A stretch of DNA of 26,501 nucleotides from Actinobacteria bacterium UBA5176 (GCA_002413305.1 DHWS01000076.1:1-26501), one strand, 5' to 3'. Positions 14,847-23,532 are shown, numbered from the stretch's first letter. A program made the numbers and translations. The notes: a model not told the origin generated them from the sequence alone.

Positions 14847-17800
14847 ATGCCCCCCCTCGCGCGCGAGCTCCGCAAGTCCCTCGACGGCACCATCGGGAAG
14901 GCACGCACCGCGGCCGAGTCCGCCGCCCGTGCTGCCCTGGCCGCCCTTGCGGTGGATCGCGACAAGGCCTTCGACCAGCTCTCCGAGCCCGACCGCGAGC
15001 TCCGCCGGGCCCTCCGGGCGAAGGAGCGCCAGCTCGGCAGCTACGAGGCCCTGGTCTCCGAGATCGCCTACCAGCACTGGCACCGGATGCTCTTCGCCCG
15101 GTTCCTGGCGGAGAACCACATGTTGATCCACCCCGAGGCGGGCGTCGCCGTCTCACTCGCGGAGGTCGCCGACCTCGCCCGCGAGGAAGGCGAACCCGAT
15201 TCCTGGGTGCTCGCCGCCCGCTATGCCGCGAAGATGCTGCCGGCGATCTTCCGCGAGGGCGACCCGGAGCTAGCTCTCCGCTTCGCCCCCGAGGGGCGAA
15301 AGCGTCTGGAGGACCTCCTCACCTCGCTCCCGGCCTCGGTGTTCACCTCCGACGACGCCCTGGGCTGGGTCTACCAGTTCTGGCAGTCGGAACGGAAGAG
15401 GGAGGTGAACGAGGCAGGGAACAAGATCGGCGCCGCGGAGCTGGCGGCCGTGACGCAGCTGTTCACCGAGGACTACATGGTTCGGTTCCTGCTCGAGAAC
15501 TCCCTCGGTGCCTGGTGGGCTGGCCGTCATCCGAGCTCGCCGTTGCTCGAGCAGTTCACTTTCCTGCGCTTCACGGAGGAGGGCACGCCCGCTGCTGGGA
15601 TCTTCGAGGGCTGGCCCCACCGCGTAGCCGAAGTCACCCTGATGGACCCGTGCTGCGGCTCGGGGCACTTCCTCACCGTGGCCTTCGAGATGCTCACCGC
15701 GATGCGGACCGAGGAAGAAGGGCTGTCTCACGCGGAGGCCGGCGACGCCGTGATTGCTGAGAACCTGTTCGGCCTGGAAATCGACCCCCGATGTACCCAG
15801 ATCGCCGCATTCGCACTAGCGCTGGCGGCTTGGCGCAACGGCGGCTACCGGGACCTCCCGCCCCCAAACATTGCCTGCTCGGGGATAGGGGTCGCCGGGC
15901 AGCTCGCCGCCTGGAGGACACTCGCCGGCGGCGACCAGGACCTGGAGAACGCTCTCAGCATGCTCCACGAGCAGTTCCGCCACGCCTCGGAACTCGGGAG
16001 CCTGATCGATCCCCGTCGTGCGACCGAGGAAGGCCATCTGTTCTCGGTCGACTACGAGAAAGTGGCCCCGGTCCTAGAGCAACTACTCTCCCGTGAGGAG
16101 AACCCAGAAGCACAGGTCGCTGGGTGGGCCGCGGCTGGAATCACACGGGCGGCTTCCCTCCTCGCTCGCACCTACACGCTAGTGGCTACCAACGTCCCCT
16201 ATCTCGGGCGTAGCAAGCAGAGCGAGATTCTGAGGGATTTCAGTGAGGCGCAGCATGCAGATGCCAAGAGCGACCTTGCCACGGCCTTCTTCGATCGGAT
16301 GCGGCAACTGGTGCCCCCGCACGGCGCCTGCGCTGTCGTCTCCCCCCAGAACTGGCTGTTCTTGACTACCTACAAGAGCTTCAGGTGCTCTTGGCTGGAG
16401 GAGAACGTCGTTCGGTTTGTAGTCAGGCTGGGCGAGCACGCGTTCGAAAGCGTGGCAGCAGCCGGCGCTTTCACGGCGCTCCTGGCTTGGCAACGGGGCC
16501 TTCCGGCGGACGGCTCGTCGACGCTTGTGCTTGATCTTGGGGCATCTTCGGGTCCCGAGGCTAAGGCACAGGCTCTCACCGAGGCAGACTTCCTCGAGAC
16601 CAGCCAGGCGGGGCAACGCAAGAATCCTGATTGCGTGATTACTTTTGAGGTCATCTCGGGAGTCGGCTTGCTGGAAGAACGCGCATCTGGCTTGCAGGGG
16701 CTGAGCCCTGCCGACGGTCCTCGTTATCGACGGTTCTTTTGGGAGATGCCAGCCGTCGAGGGCGATTGGGAGTTCCTACAGGTCCCCGTGCTGGATACTC
16801 AGCCATACGGCGGACGGCAAGAAGCGATCCGATGGGAGGGTCCCGAGGGGGCGCGAATCTCTAAGGGCTCGGCTGAACGGGGAGGACTCGCCTGGGGAAA
16901 GCGGGGGATTGCAGTGTCCGTGATGCGCGATCTTCCCGCGACGCTCTACACGGGCGAGAAGTTCCCGAACAGTGTGACTGTGTTGCTCCCCAAGGACGAG
17001 AAGATTCTTCTTCCGCTCTGGGCATATGTCTCATCGACCGCGTATCCACGCGACGTTCGAGTGCTCAACGCCAAAGTAAGCGTGGCCAACGCCACTGCGG
17101 TGAAAGTGCCTTTTGACCTCCCGCACTGGAACAAGGTCGCCGAGGAGCTCTACCCGGACGGTCTCCCCGAGCCCCACTCGAACGACCCCACTCAATGGCT
17201 GTTCAAAGGTGATCCGACCGATTCGACCGAGTCGCTGCAGGTCGCGGTCGCCCGGCTCCTCGGCTACCGCTGGCCCGACCAGGAACCCGATGCGCTTGAT
17301 GAGCTCGCCGATGCCGACGGAGCTGTGCCGATCCCCGCAATCGCCGGCGAGGCCCCCGCCGCCTATCGCCTGCGCGCCTTGCTGGAACGCGCCTGGGGTA
17401 GGGCCTGGTCCCAAAGCAGGCTCACCGAGCTCTTGGCCCAGGCCGGCGCCTCAGGCAAGGACCTGGAGACATGGCTGCGGGATTCCTTCTTCGCCTCCCA
17501 CACGAAGCTGTTCCACAATCGCCCGTTCGTCTGGCATGTCTGGGATGGACGCAAGGACGGCTTCGGCGTGCTCGTGAACTACCATCGCTTAAATCGCCAG
17601 CTCCTCGACCGCATCACCCACACCCTGCTCGGAAGCTGGATCGAGGCCCAGCGCGACCAGGTCCGAAAGGAGCTCCCCGGGGCGGAGGCGCGCCTGCTCG
17701 CCGCCCAGGACCTCCAGGGCAAGCTCGAGTTGATCGCCGAGAGCGAGCCTCCCCTCGACATCTACGTGCGGTGGAAGCCCCTGCACGAGCAGCCGATCGG

Positions 17801-17993
17801 CTGGGACCCGGACCTGAACGACGGGGTGCGCTTGAACATCCGTCCCTTCGTCGAGACTGGCGTCCTGCGCTCGAAGTTCACGATCAACTGGAACAAGGAC
17901 CGGGGCATTGACCCCGACGGCTCCGAGCGCCTGAACGACCTCCCTTTCACCCGTGCCGAGAAGCAGGCCGCCCGGGAGAAGGCGGGCCGATGA
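14847..17993 (+). CDS. pglX: BREX adenine-specific DNA methyltransferase PglX
   Basis: A 1048-residue protein. Residues 1-250 are a helical N-terminal region including SEIAYQHWHRMLFARFLAE and QLFTEDYMVRFLLENSLGAWW. The SAM-binding motif I is DPCCGSGHF (267-275). Motif IV is NVPY (449-452), a variant of the NPPY of N6-adenine methyltransferases. A long C-terminal part probably contains the target-recognition domain. PglX methylates one strand of a non-palindromic site so that host DNA is spared, and is also needed to block phage. The gene overlaps pglZ by ATGA. The middle third is visibly lower in GC than the ends (one 60-base line near 16621 has 48 % GC against 72 % near 14941), which hints at exchange of the specificity part. 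Confidence 0.93.
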   Translation: MPPLARELRKSLDGTIGKARTAAESAARAALAALAVDRDKAFDQLSEPDRELRRALRAKERQLGSYEALVSEIAYQHWHRMLFARFLAENHMLIHPEAGVAVSLAEVADLAREEGEPDSWVLAARYAAKMLPAIFREGDPELALRFAPEGRKRLEDLLTSLPASVFTSDDALGWVYQFWQSERKREVNEAGNKIGAAELAAVTQLFTEDYMVRFLLENSLGAWWAGRHPSSPLLEQFTFLRFTEEGTPAAGIFEGWPHRVAEVTLMDPCCGSGHFLTVAFEMLTAMRTEEEGLSHAEAGDAVIAENLFGLEIDPRCTQIAAFALALAAWRNGGYRDLPPPNIACSGIGVAGQLAAWRTLAGGDQDLENALSMLHEQFRHASELGSLIDPRRATEEGHLFSVDYEKVAPVLEQLLSREENPEAQVAGWAAAGITRAASLLARTYTLVATNVPYLGRSKQSEILRDFSEAQHADAKSDLATAFFDRMRQLVPPHGACAVVSPQNWLFLTTYKSFRCSWLEENVVRFVVRLGEHAFESVAAAGAFTALLAWQRGLPADGSSTLVLDLGASSGPEAKAQALTEADFLETSQAGQRKNPDCVITFEVISGVGLLEERASGLQGLSPADGPRYRRFFWEMPAVEGDWEFLQVPVLDTQPYGGRQEAIRWEGPEGARISKGSAERGGLAWGKRGIAVSVMRDLPATLYTGEKFPNSVTVLLPKDEKILLPLWAYVSSTAYPRDVRVLNAKVSVANATAVKVPFDLPHWNKVAEELYPDGLPEPHSNDPTQWLFKGDPTDSTESLQVAVARLLGYRWPDQEPDALDELADADGAVPIPAIAGEAPAAYRLRALLERAWGRAWSQSRLTELLAQAGASGKDLETWLRDSFFASHTKLFHNRPFVWHVWDGRKDGFGVLVNYHRLNRQLLDRITHTLLGSWIEAQRDQVRKELPGAEARLLAAQDLQGKLELIAESEPPLDIYVRWKPLHEQPIGWDPDLNDGVRLNIRPFVETGVLRSKFTINWNKDRGIDPDGSERLNDLPFTRAEKQAAREKAGR

Positions 17994-20287
17994 CCGAGAC
18001 CGTCCTCGAGCGACTCATCGATCTGCTGGAACGGGCTGGTCGCCATGGATCGCCCGATCAGGCGCCGGCGGCCGCCGTTCTCTGGCCGGACCCTGAGAAC
18101 GAGTTCCAGGGGATCATGGCCCGCGTCGGCGCGGCCGTCCCGCTGGTCACACTCGGGCCATACGGTGCCGGTGCGCGCGCCGGCCCTGGAATCTGGATCC
18201 GATGCGTGCTGGCGGGCACCGCTCCAGGGTTTGACACGAGCGATGGGCGACCCCTCCTCGTGTACCTGCCCGGGTGCACGAGGGAGCAGATCCGCGACAT
18301 CGCGGGCGGGCCGGATGAGCTCCGCCCGCTTGCGGACCTGCAGTTCCGCGGGATCGTGTGGCTCCAGCGCAACGGGAAGGAGTGGACGGCTCGGTCGCTG
18401 CTCGGAGGCGCTTCCGGGCTCGACCTCGACATCGCCAAGGACGGGGCGACGCGGGATGCGATGCTCCGGGCCTTTCCACGGCTCCTCGACGAACCGGTGT
18501 CAGAGTTGCGGCGACACGGGGAGCTCACCGCTCAGTTCTTCAATGAGCTGCTCGCCCCAGACCATGAACGCCTGCTGCTGCTCTGGCTGAACGATCCCGT
18601 CGGTACCGAGTCGGGGACCGACCCGGTGCAATGGTCCGCGTTCCGTGACACGTGCGCGAACACGTACGGCTTCGACCCGGAGGACGACGGTCCGGTGACC
18701 GGAGCGCGCCTCCTGGGTGAGCGGAAGGGTCACTGGGGCAAGGTGTGGGCCGTGTTCTCCGACGTGCCCCAACGGTACCCGGAGATCCCCGGCCGGCTTC
18801 GAGCGGCACAGCCGGAGGGGATGGTTCCGGATCCACCGGACTCTTGGCCGGTGGTGAACGAGCAGTCGGAGGACAACCTCAGGCAGGTCCTCGAGGGATT
18901 GGGCCAGCTGACCGCTGCAGAGGCGGGCGCGAAGATCAAGGAGCTTGACGCAGTCCACGGCGAGCGGCGCACGTGGGTGTGGGCCCGCCTCGGGATGGCG
19001 CCCCTCGCCCGGGCCTTGGAGCACCTCCGGGACCTCGCGGACCGATGCGCCGTCCCGCTCGGGGGCCTGTCCGGGGAAGAGATCGCCGCGGCGTACGCCT
19101 CGGATGGATGGAGGACGGACCGGGCAGCCATGGAGGCGATCGCGGCCGTCGAGCCAGGCCCCGACGGTGACACCGTCGGGGTCGCCGTCCGTGCGCTGTA
19201 CGAGGGGTGGCTCGATGCGGCGGCGCGTGCGCTGCAGGGCGCTTTCGCGAAGGAGCTCCGGGCGAGCGCGAAGGACGACTACCCGGCGGGGACCTGTGTC
19301 ATGTTCATCGACGGACTGAGGTTCGACGTCGCGACTATGGTCGTGGAGGAGCTTGGAGACACAGCGCGAAGCGAGGTTGGCTGGAGGTTCGCCGCTATCC
19401 CAACCGTGACCCCCACCGCGAAACCGGCGGTTTCGCCGGTTGCCGATCTCCTGTACGCGGGCCCGAAGCTCTCGCCGGCTGCCTCGCAAGGTGGGGTGGC
19501 GCTCACGATCGAGGGTCTGCGCAAGGTGCTGGACGGCGCGGGATGGCAGGTGCTCGGCGATGGCGGGTGGGGTGATTCCTCGGGAAGAGGATGGATCGAG
19601 GGGGGCGACATCGACACGCAGGGTCACAACCTGCCGATGAAGCTGCCCCACCGTGTCCGCGGCGAGGCGCGGCAGATCGCCGAGCAGATCCACGAGCTGC
19701 TCGCTTGGGGGTGGAAGCGCGTGGTCGTCGTGACCGACCACGGCTGGCTGCACCTACCAGGTGGACTCCCCAAGGTGGAGCTCCCGATCAACACAGCGGA
19801 GCTCCGTAAAGGCCGGTGTGCGCGGATCCCGGAGAACGCGAAGGTCGATCACCTGACGCTGCCCTGGCGATGGGACCCATCGGTGCGGATCGCGGTCGCG
19901 CCGGGGATCGCCTGCTACGAAGCCGGCAAGGTCTACGAGCACGGGGGGATCAGTCCGCAGGAGTGTGTGACGCCTCATCTCGTGGTCGAGTCGTCAGTCG
20001 GCCTGACGCCCGTCGGCGCGGCTCGCATCGGATCGGTCGGCTGGACAGGGATGCGGTGTCGGATCGAGGCGGAGGGACCGGACGGCGCGATGGTCGACAT
20101 CAGGATGAAGCCCGCCGATTCGGCGAGCTCCGTGACGGCGCAACCGAAGGCGCTCGTAGGCGGGAAGTGTTCGCTCGTGGTGCCAGACGATCGGCTCGAG
20201 GGCCAGGCGGCGGTAGTCGTGGTCATCGACGATCAGGGGACGGTACTCGCACAGCGACACACCACCATCGGGGGAGGCGAGGACTGA
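17990..20287 (+). CDS. pglZ: BREX phosphatase-like protein PglZ
   Basis: A 765-residue protein. The C-terminal half carries the alkaline-phosphatase-superfamily PglZ domain: VMFIDGLRFD (metal ligand candidate Asp441, with Asp446), a TVTPTAKPAVSP loop that would hold the nucleophile residue, and VVVVTDHGWLHLPGG (Asp583, His584) for the second metal site. The N-terminal half (residues 1-350) is the usual helical and beta region that binds PglX. PglZ is required in all BREX types; some homologues act as metal-dependent nucleases, but the cellular substrate is not settled. The ATG overlaps the pglX stop, and the stop overlaps the brxL start (TGATG), so translation is coupled on both sides. Length is slightly below the typical ~850. 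Confidence 0.93.
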   Translation: MTETVLERLIDLLERAGRHGSPDQAPAAAVLWPDPENEFQGIMARVGAAVPLVTLGPYGAGARAGPGIWIRCVLAGTAPGFDTSDGRPLLVYLPGCTREQIRDIAGGPDELRPLADLQFRGIVWLQRNGKEWTARSLLGGASGLDLDIAKDGATRDAMLRAFPRLLDEPVSELRRHGELTAQFFNELLAPDHERLLLLWLNDPVGTESGTDPVQWSAFRDTCANTYGFDPEDDGPVTGARLLGERKGHWGKVWAVFSDVPQRYPEIPGRLRAAQPEGMVPDPPDSWPVVNEQSEDNLRQVLEGLGQLTAAEAGAKIKELDAVHGERRTWVWARLGMAPLARALEHLRDLADRCAVPLGGLSGEEIAAAYASDGWRTDRAAMEAIAAVEPGPDGDTVGVAVRALYEGWLDAAARALQGAFAKELRASAKDDYPAGTCVMFIDGLRFDVATMVVEELGDTARSEVGWRFAAIPTVTPTAKPAVSPVADLLYAGPKLSPAASQGGVALTIEGLRKVLDGAGWQVLGDGGWGDSSGRGWIEGGDIDTQGHNLPMKLPHRVRGEARQIAEQIHELLAWGWKRVVVVTDHGWLHLPGGLPKVELPINTAELRKGRCARIPENAKVDHLTLPWRWDPSVRIAVAPGIACYEAGKVYEHGGISPQECVTPHLVVESSVGLTPVGAARIGSVGWTGMRCRIEAEGPDGAMVDIRMKPADSASSVTAQPKALVGGKCSLVVPDDRLEGQAAVVVVIDDQGTVLAQRHTTIGGGED

Positions 20288-22272
20288 TGCCGTCCCTGGA
20301 CGCGCTTGACCGGCTGGCGGCCGAGGCCTTCGAGGGGTACGTGGTGCGCAAGGACCTCGCGCGGCGGTTCCAGGGGATGTACCCGGTGCCAACGTACGTG
20401 GGTGAGTTCCTACTGGGGAGGTACTGCGCGACCATCGACGAGGCGGAGATCCAGGAGGGGCTGGAGATCGTCGAGCGCCTCATGCGAGAGCGCACCGTCC
20501 GTGCCGGCGAGGAGGAGCTGTTCAAGTCCAACGCCCGAGAGAACGGCTCCATCCGGATCATCGATTTGATCACCGGGCGCCTCGACGCGGCCACCGACTC
20601 GTACCTGGCCGAACTTCCCAGCCTGCGCCTGAACGACGTGAGCATCGCTCCTGCCCTGGTCCGCGAGAACGACCGGATGTTGACCGGCGGTTTCTACGGT
20701 GAGATCGACCTCGCCTACGTCGCGAACCCGGGTCCCGGCGGGGGTCGGCCGTTCGGCGTCATCTCGATCAAGCCCATCCAACTCTCCAGCCGTCACGCGC
20801 TCGAGGACCTGGCACGCGGGCGAGGGCGACTCACGACGGAGCAGTGGAAGGCCCTGCTCCTCCGCAGCATCGGGTTGGAGTGGAACGAGCTGAGCGAACG
20901 GGAGCGCGATGTCTGGCTGCTGCGGATGGTCCCGTTCGTCCAGCACAACTACAACATGGTCGAAATCGGTCCTCGGGGGACCGGGAAGTCTCACCTGTTC
21001 CAGCAGGTCTCACCGTACGCCCATCTGATCTCGGGCGGGAAGGCCACCGTCGCTCGGATGTTCGTGGACAACCGCACGAAGCAGCGAGGCCTCGTCTGCC
21101 AGTACGACGTGGTGTGCTTCGACGAGATCGCCGGCGTGTCCTTCGACCAGAAGGACGGCGTCAACATCATGAAGGGCTACATGGAGTCCGGTGAGTTCAG
21201 CCGCGGGACGGGCAGCATCAAGGCCGAGGGCAGCATCGTCTTCAACGGGAACTTCGAGGTCGATGTCGAGACCCAGCTCCGGGAGAACCATCTCTTCGGG
21301 CCGCTGCCACCCGACATCAGGAACGACACGGCGTTCATGGACCGGATCCACTCGTACATCCCAGGCTGGGATGCCCTGAAGCTCGAGAAGCGCTCCTTCA
21401 CGGATCACTTCGGCCTGGTCAACGACTTCCTTGCTGAGTGCTGGCGTCGCCTTCGCGAACAGAGTCGGCTGCCGTCTATCCCTGCCAGGTTCCGCCTGGG
21501 CGACGCCCTGAGCGGCCGGGATACGAGGGCGGTCAACCTCACGCTGGATGGACTGCTGAAGCTGATCTCGCCGGATCCCGATGCGGAGATCGCGGACCAG
21601 GACCTCGAGTGGGCACTTCGGCTGGCCCTGGAGTGCCGGCGCCGGGTGAAGGATCAGCAGCGGCGGATCGGAAGGAGCGAGTTCGGGAACACGCAGTTCA
21701 GCTACTTCTTGGGCAGCGAACCTGAGCGCTTCGTGGAGACGCCGGAATCAAGGGCCGGCGGTGCCGTTGTACCGGAGGAGGCGGTCAGCGTTCCGCTGCC
21801 GGAACTCATCGAGCAGGGGGAGAGCGAGGTCCTCGAGTTCAAGGCAACGATCCGCTACGACCTCGAAACCCAGGGTGCCAGCAACGACCTGGTCCGAGGG
21901 CCCGTGAGGACCGTCGCCGCCTATCTCAACACCGACGGCGGGACCCTCCTGATCGGGGTCGGCGATGACAAGGCGGTGATCGGATTGGCGAACGACCTGT
22001 CGATGCTGAAGCGAGGCGATGAGGACGAGTTCGAACGGTTCCTTCGCCAGGCCCTGATCGACGCAATGGGGGCTGAGTTCTCGCCGCTCGCCAAGGTGTC
22101 GTTCCCGTCGGTCGACGGCGTGGAGATCTGCAGGGTCGATGTCGGCCGTAGCCCCAAGCCGGTGTTCATTTCGGGGAAGCAGGGCAAGGAGTTCCACATC
22201 CGTTCTGGCAATGGGAACCGACCGCTCGATCCTGAAGCAACGCACGATTACATCCAGATGCATTGGGGCTAG
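20287..22272 (+). CDS. brxL: BREX protein BrxL with C-terminal AlbA_2 domain
   Basis: A 661-residue protein. The N-terminal BrxL region (SLDALDRLAAEAFEGYVVRK) is followed by an AAA+ core with Walker A GPRGTGKSH (228-236), Walker B VVCFDEIAG (Asp279, Glu280) and a sensor-like IVFNGNF. NTQFSYFLGSEPERFVETPE is the segment after which standard BrxL enters a Lon-like domain. Here the sequence instead enters an AlbA_2/Schlafen-type domain (about 500-661): GESEVLEFKATIRYD, then NTDGGTLLIGVGDD, then RSGNGNRPLDP. Standard BrxL forms MCM-like DNA-binding rings. AlbA_2 domains bind nucleic acid, so it may replace the Lon-like domain as a DNA contact. The start overlaps the pglZ stop; a frame extending about 470 bases upstream inside pglZ is rejected. 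Confidence 0.88.
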   Translation: MPSLDALDRLAAEAFEGYVVRKDLARRFQGMYPVPTYVGEFLLGRYCATIDEAEIQEGLEIVERLMRERTVRAGEEELFKSNARENGSIRIIDLITGRLDAATDSYLAELPSLRLNDVSIAPALVRENDRMLTGGFYGEIDLAYVANPGPGGGRPFGVISIKPIQLSSRHALEDLARGRGRLTTEQWKALLLRSIGLEWNELSERERDVWLLRMVPFVQHNYNMVEIGPRGTGKSHLFQQVSPYAHLISGGKATVARMFVDNRTKQRGLVCQYDVVCFDEIAGVSFDQKDGVNIMKGYMESGEFSRGTGSIKAEGSIVFNGNFEVDVETQLRENHLFGPLPPDIRNDTAFMDRIHSYIPGWDALKLEKRSFTDHFGLVNDFLAECWRRLREQSRLPSIPARFRLGDALSGRDTRAVNLTLDGLLKLISPDPDAEIADQDLEWALRLALECRRRVKDQQRRIGRSEFGNTQFSYFLGSEPERFVETPESRAGGAVVPEEAVSVPLPELIEQGESEVLEFKATIRYDLETQGASNDLVRGPVRTVAAYLNTDGGTLLIGVGDDKAVIGLANDLSMLKRGDEDEFERFLRQALIDAMGAEFSPLAKVSFPSVDGVEICRVDVGRSPKPVFISGKQGKEFHIRSGNGNRPLDPEATHDYIQMHWG

Positions 22273-22291
22273 ATCGCCCTCCTTACAGCCC

Positions 22292-23341
22292 ATGACGGAA
22301 CTTCCGGAGGAGATCACGGAAAGAATGGTGGGGCTGGGACTGTCGCCTCCTTCGGCGGAGGCGCCGCCCCGACCCGAGACCATAGACCTCACCGACATCG
22401 AGCGGATGCTCCAGGACGGCTGGCACCCATTCTGGAGATGGCTAGATGCCATCGCCGTCTGCCACGGGCACGGGGCTTGGGCGATGATGGAGGCCTGCGC
22501 AACTCGCGCCCTGGCGGCTCCTGTGCCGGCAGGGATGACCGGGCTGGATCTTCGGCAAGCAGCGCTCGCCCTCGTGGATAGCGCTCTGGGACCGATCGAG
22601 ATGCTGCCTGACCTTGTACTCGGGGCGGCTGTAGCTGAAGAGAAGCTCTCCGGAGTCGACACCGGAGATGTGCGCGTGGCTTCGGTGATTGGCCGTCTCT
22701 CAGATTCCGTCGCGAAGTTGCGGGTGGCCCTCTCTCTTGCCAACGAGCATCCCCGGAAGATGGCGAAGGTGTCCAGCCTCTTGCGGGACCTCGGACATCC
22801 ACGGCTCGCGATCGAAGCGGCAGATTGGGCCATCTCCAAAGACCCCGTGGACGTGTGGGCACTGACTTCGCGAGGGGCTGCAAAGACGGACCTCCGTCGA
22901 TTCGCGGAAGCCGCCAGGGATCTGGATGACGCCTGGTACCTCTACCCGAGTTCCCATTACACGGCACTCGCACTGAGTCGCTGTAAACGGCTGAGCGAAG
23001 ACTTTCTGGCGGCCGTGTCATGGGGAGATCAGGCTCTGCGACTCAGGAGGAGACGAGTGTGCGCTCTCACGTTGGCTGCTGCGGCCGCCGCTGCAGGCGA
23101 CGAGGACGCGATGCGCAGAGCGGCGGCTGCGCTCAGCGAGATTGACGGGGAAAGCGAAAGAGACTCGCTGAAGCGAACCGCGGTGGATGCGGGGTTCCTC
23201 CTTTTAGAAGAAGGGCAACCCGAACACGCGCTGGAAGTCGGTCGGCGCCTTCTGCGACAGGAGTACGCACCCGCTCGGGCACTCGTGCAACAAGCTGAGG
23301 AGGCACAAAGGCGAAAGAGGCTGTCGGATCTCCAGTTCTGA
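22292..23341 (+). CDS. TPR-like protein downstream of BREX
   Basis: A 349-residue soluble protein. Residues from about 190 look like degenerate tetratricopeptide repeats: LLRDLGHPRLAIEAADWAIS, then AKTDLRRFAEAARDLDDAWY, then RLSEDFLAAVSWGDQAL, then LLLEEGQPEHALEVGRRLL. The N-terminal 180 residues are helical and not recognised. TPR helices usually mediate protein-protein contacts, so it may be an accessory or regulator of the BREX complex, but this is inferred from position only. It starts 20 bases after brxL on the same strand and has no obvious promoter of its own. The ATG was chosen after the brxL stop; the longer frame overlaps brxL. One counted line has 58 % GC, lower than the main brx genes. 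Confidence 0.65.
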   Translation: MTELPEEITERMVGLGLSPPSAEAPPRPETIDLTDIERMLQDGWHPFWRWLDAIAVCHGHGAWAMMEACATRALAAPVPAGMTGLDLRQAALALVDSALGPIEMLPDLVLGAAVAEEKLSGVDTGDVRVASVIGRLSDSVAKLRVALSLANEHPRKMAKVSSLLRDLGHPRLAIEAADWAISKDPVDVWALTSRGAAKTDLRRFAEAARDLDDAWYLYPSSHYTALALSRCKRLSEDFLAAVSWGDQALRLRRRRVCALTLAAAAAAAGDEDAMRRAAAALSEIDGESERDSLKRTAVDAGFLLLEEGQPEHALEVGRRLLRQEYAPARALVQQAEEAQRRKRLSDLQF

Positions 23342-23469
23342 TTCGTGGAGCGACCGGGGCCCGAGGCTTACCGGGGCAAGGCCGGCGGGGGGATCATCCT
23401 CGGGAGGGGTTCGGATCGGACACCAGTCCCCTCAGTCCTTCAACCGCTGGCCGACCAGAAGAAGGGGGC

Positions 23470-23486
23470 GAGGTCCCGGGTTCGAA
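23470..23486 (+). other. tRNA variable-loop/T-arm-like fragment, possible att remnant
   Basis: GAGGTCCCGGGTTCGAA follows the order expected for nucleotides 43-59 of a valine tRNA: the last G of the anticodon stem, AGGTC variable loop, CCGGG stem strand, TTCGAA loop. It stops there; the returning stem CCCGG and an acceptor strand are absent. It lies 129 bases after the last BREX-region gene. It could be a decayed 3' piece of the tRNA-Val gene broken at the other end, or chance similarity. Confidence 0.3.
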
Positions 23487-23497
23487 GTTACCTGGCA

Positions 23498-23517
23498 GGC
23501 TCCGAGCCCGGGGAGCC
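23498..23517 (+). terminator. Hairpin after BREX region, possible terminator
   Basis: GGCTCC (23498-23503) pairs with GGAGCC (23512-23517) around an 8-base loop. It is immediately followed by a second hairpin, CCGCC-TACA-GGCGG (23519-23532). No T-tract follows, so Rho-independent action is uncertain, and it lies 156 bases after the TPR-like gene stop. It is the best candidate for ending the operon transcript that I can see. Confidence 0.3.
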
Positions 23518-23518
23518 C

Positions 23519-23532
23519 CCGCCTACAGGCGG
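23519..23532. repeat. Short hairpin repeat, copy 1
   Basis: CCGCCTACAGGCGG forms a perfect 5-bp stem with a TACA loop. A 13-of-14 identical copy, with A in place of one G, occurs at 24273-24286, on the other side of the HNH-like gene. Confidence 0.4.

Larger units (their letters stand above)
10075..23341 (+). other. BREX (type 1-like) phage-defence locus
   Basis: Six genes in the order brxA-brxB-brxC-pglX-pglZ-brxL match type 1 BREX, followed closely by a TPR-like gene. All are on one strand. The intergenic distances are 4, 16 and 3 bases, then two overlaps, then 19 bases, which argues for one operon. All core catalytic motifs are intact, so the system is probably functional. There is no brxR-type WYL regulator and no brxHI, brxHII, brxD, brxE or brxF, which separates it from types 2, 3, 5 and 6. 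The locus begins about 340 bases after a broken tRNA gene. Confidence 0.9.

Noticed and set aside
18500..19753. 417-codon open frame on the minus strand
   Set aside because: Antisense to pglZ; no recognisable motif.
19816..20286. Upstream extension of the brxL frame
   Set aside because: It overlaps the conserved end of pglZ and is Arg/Gly-rich; the ATG at the TGATG overlap begins the recognisable BrxL sequence.
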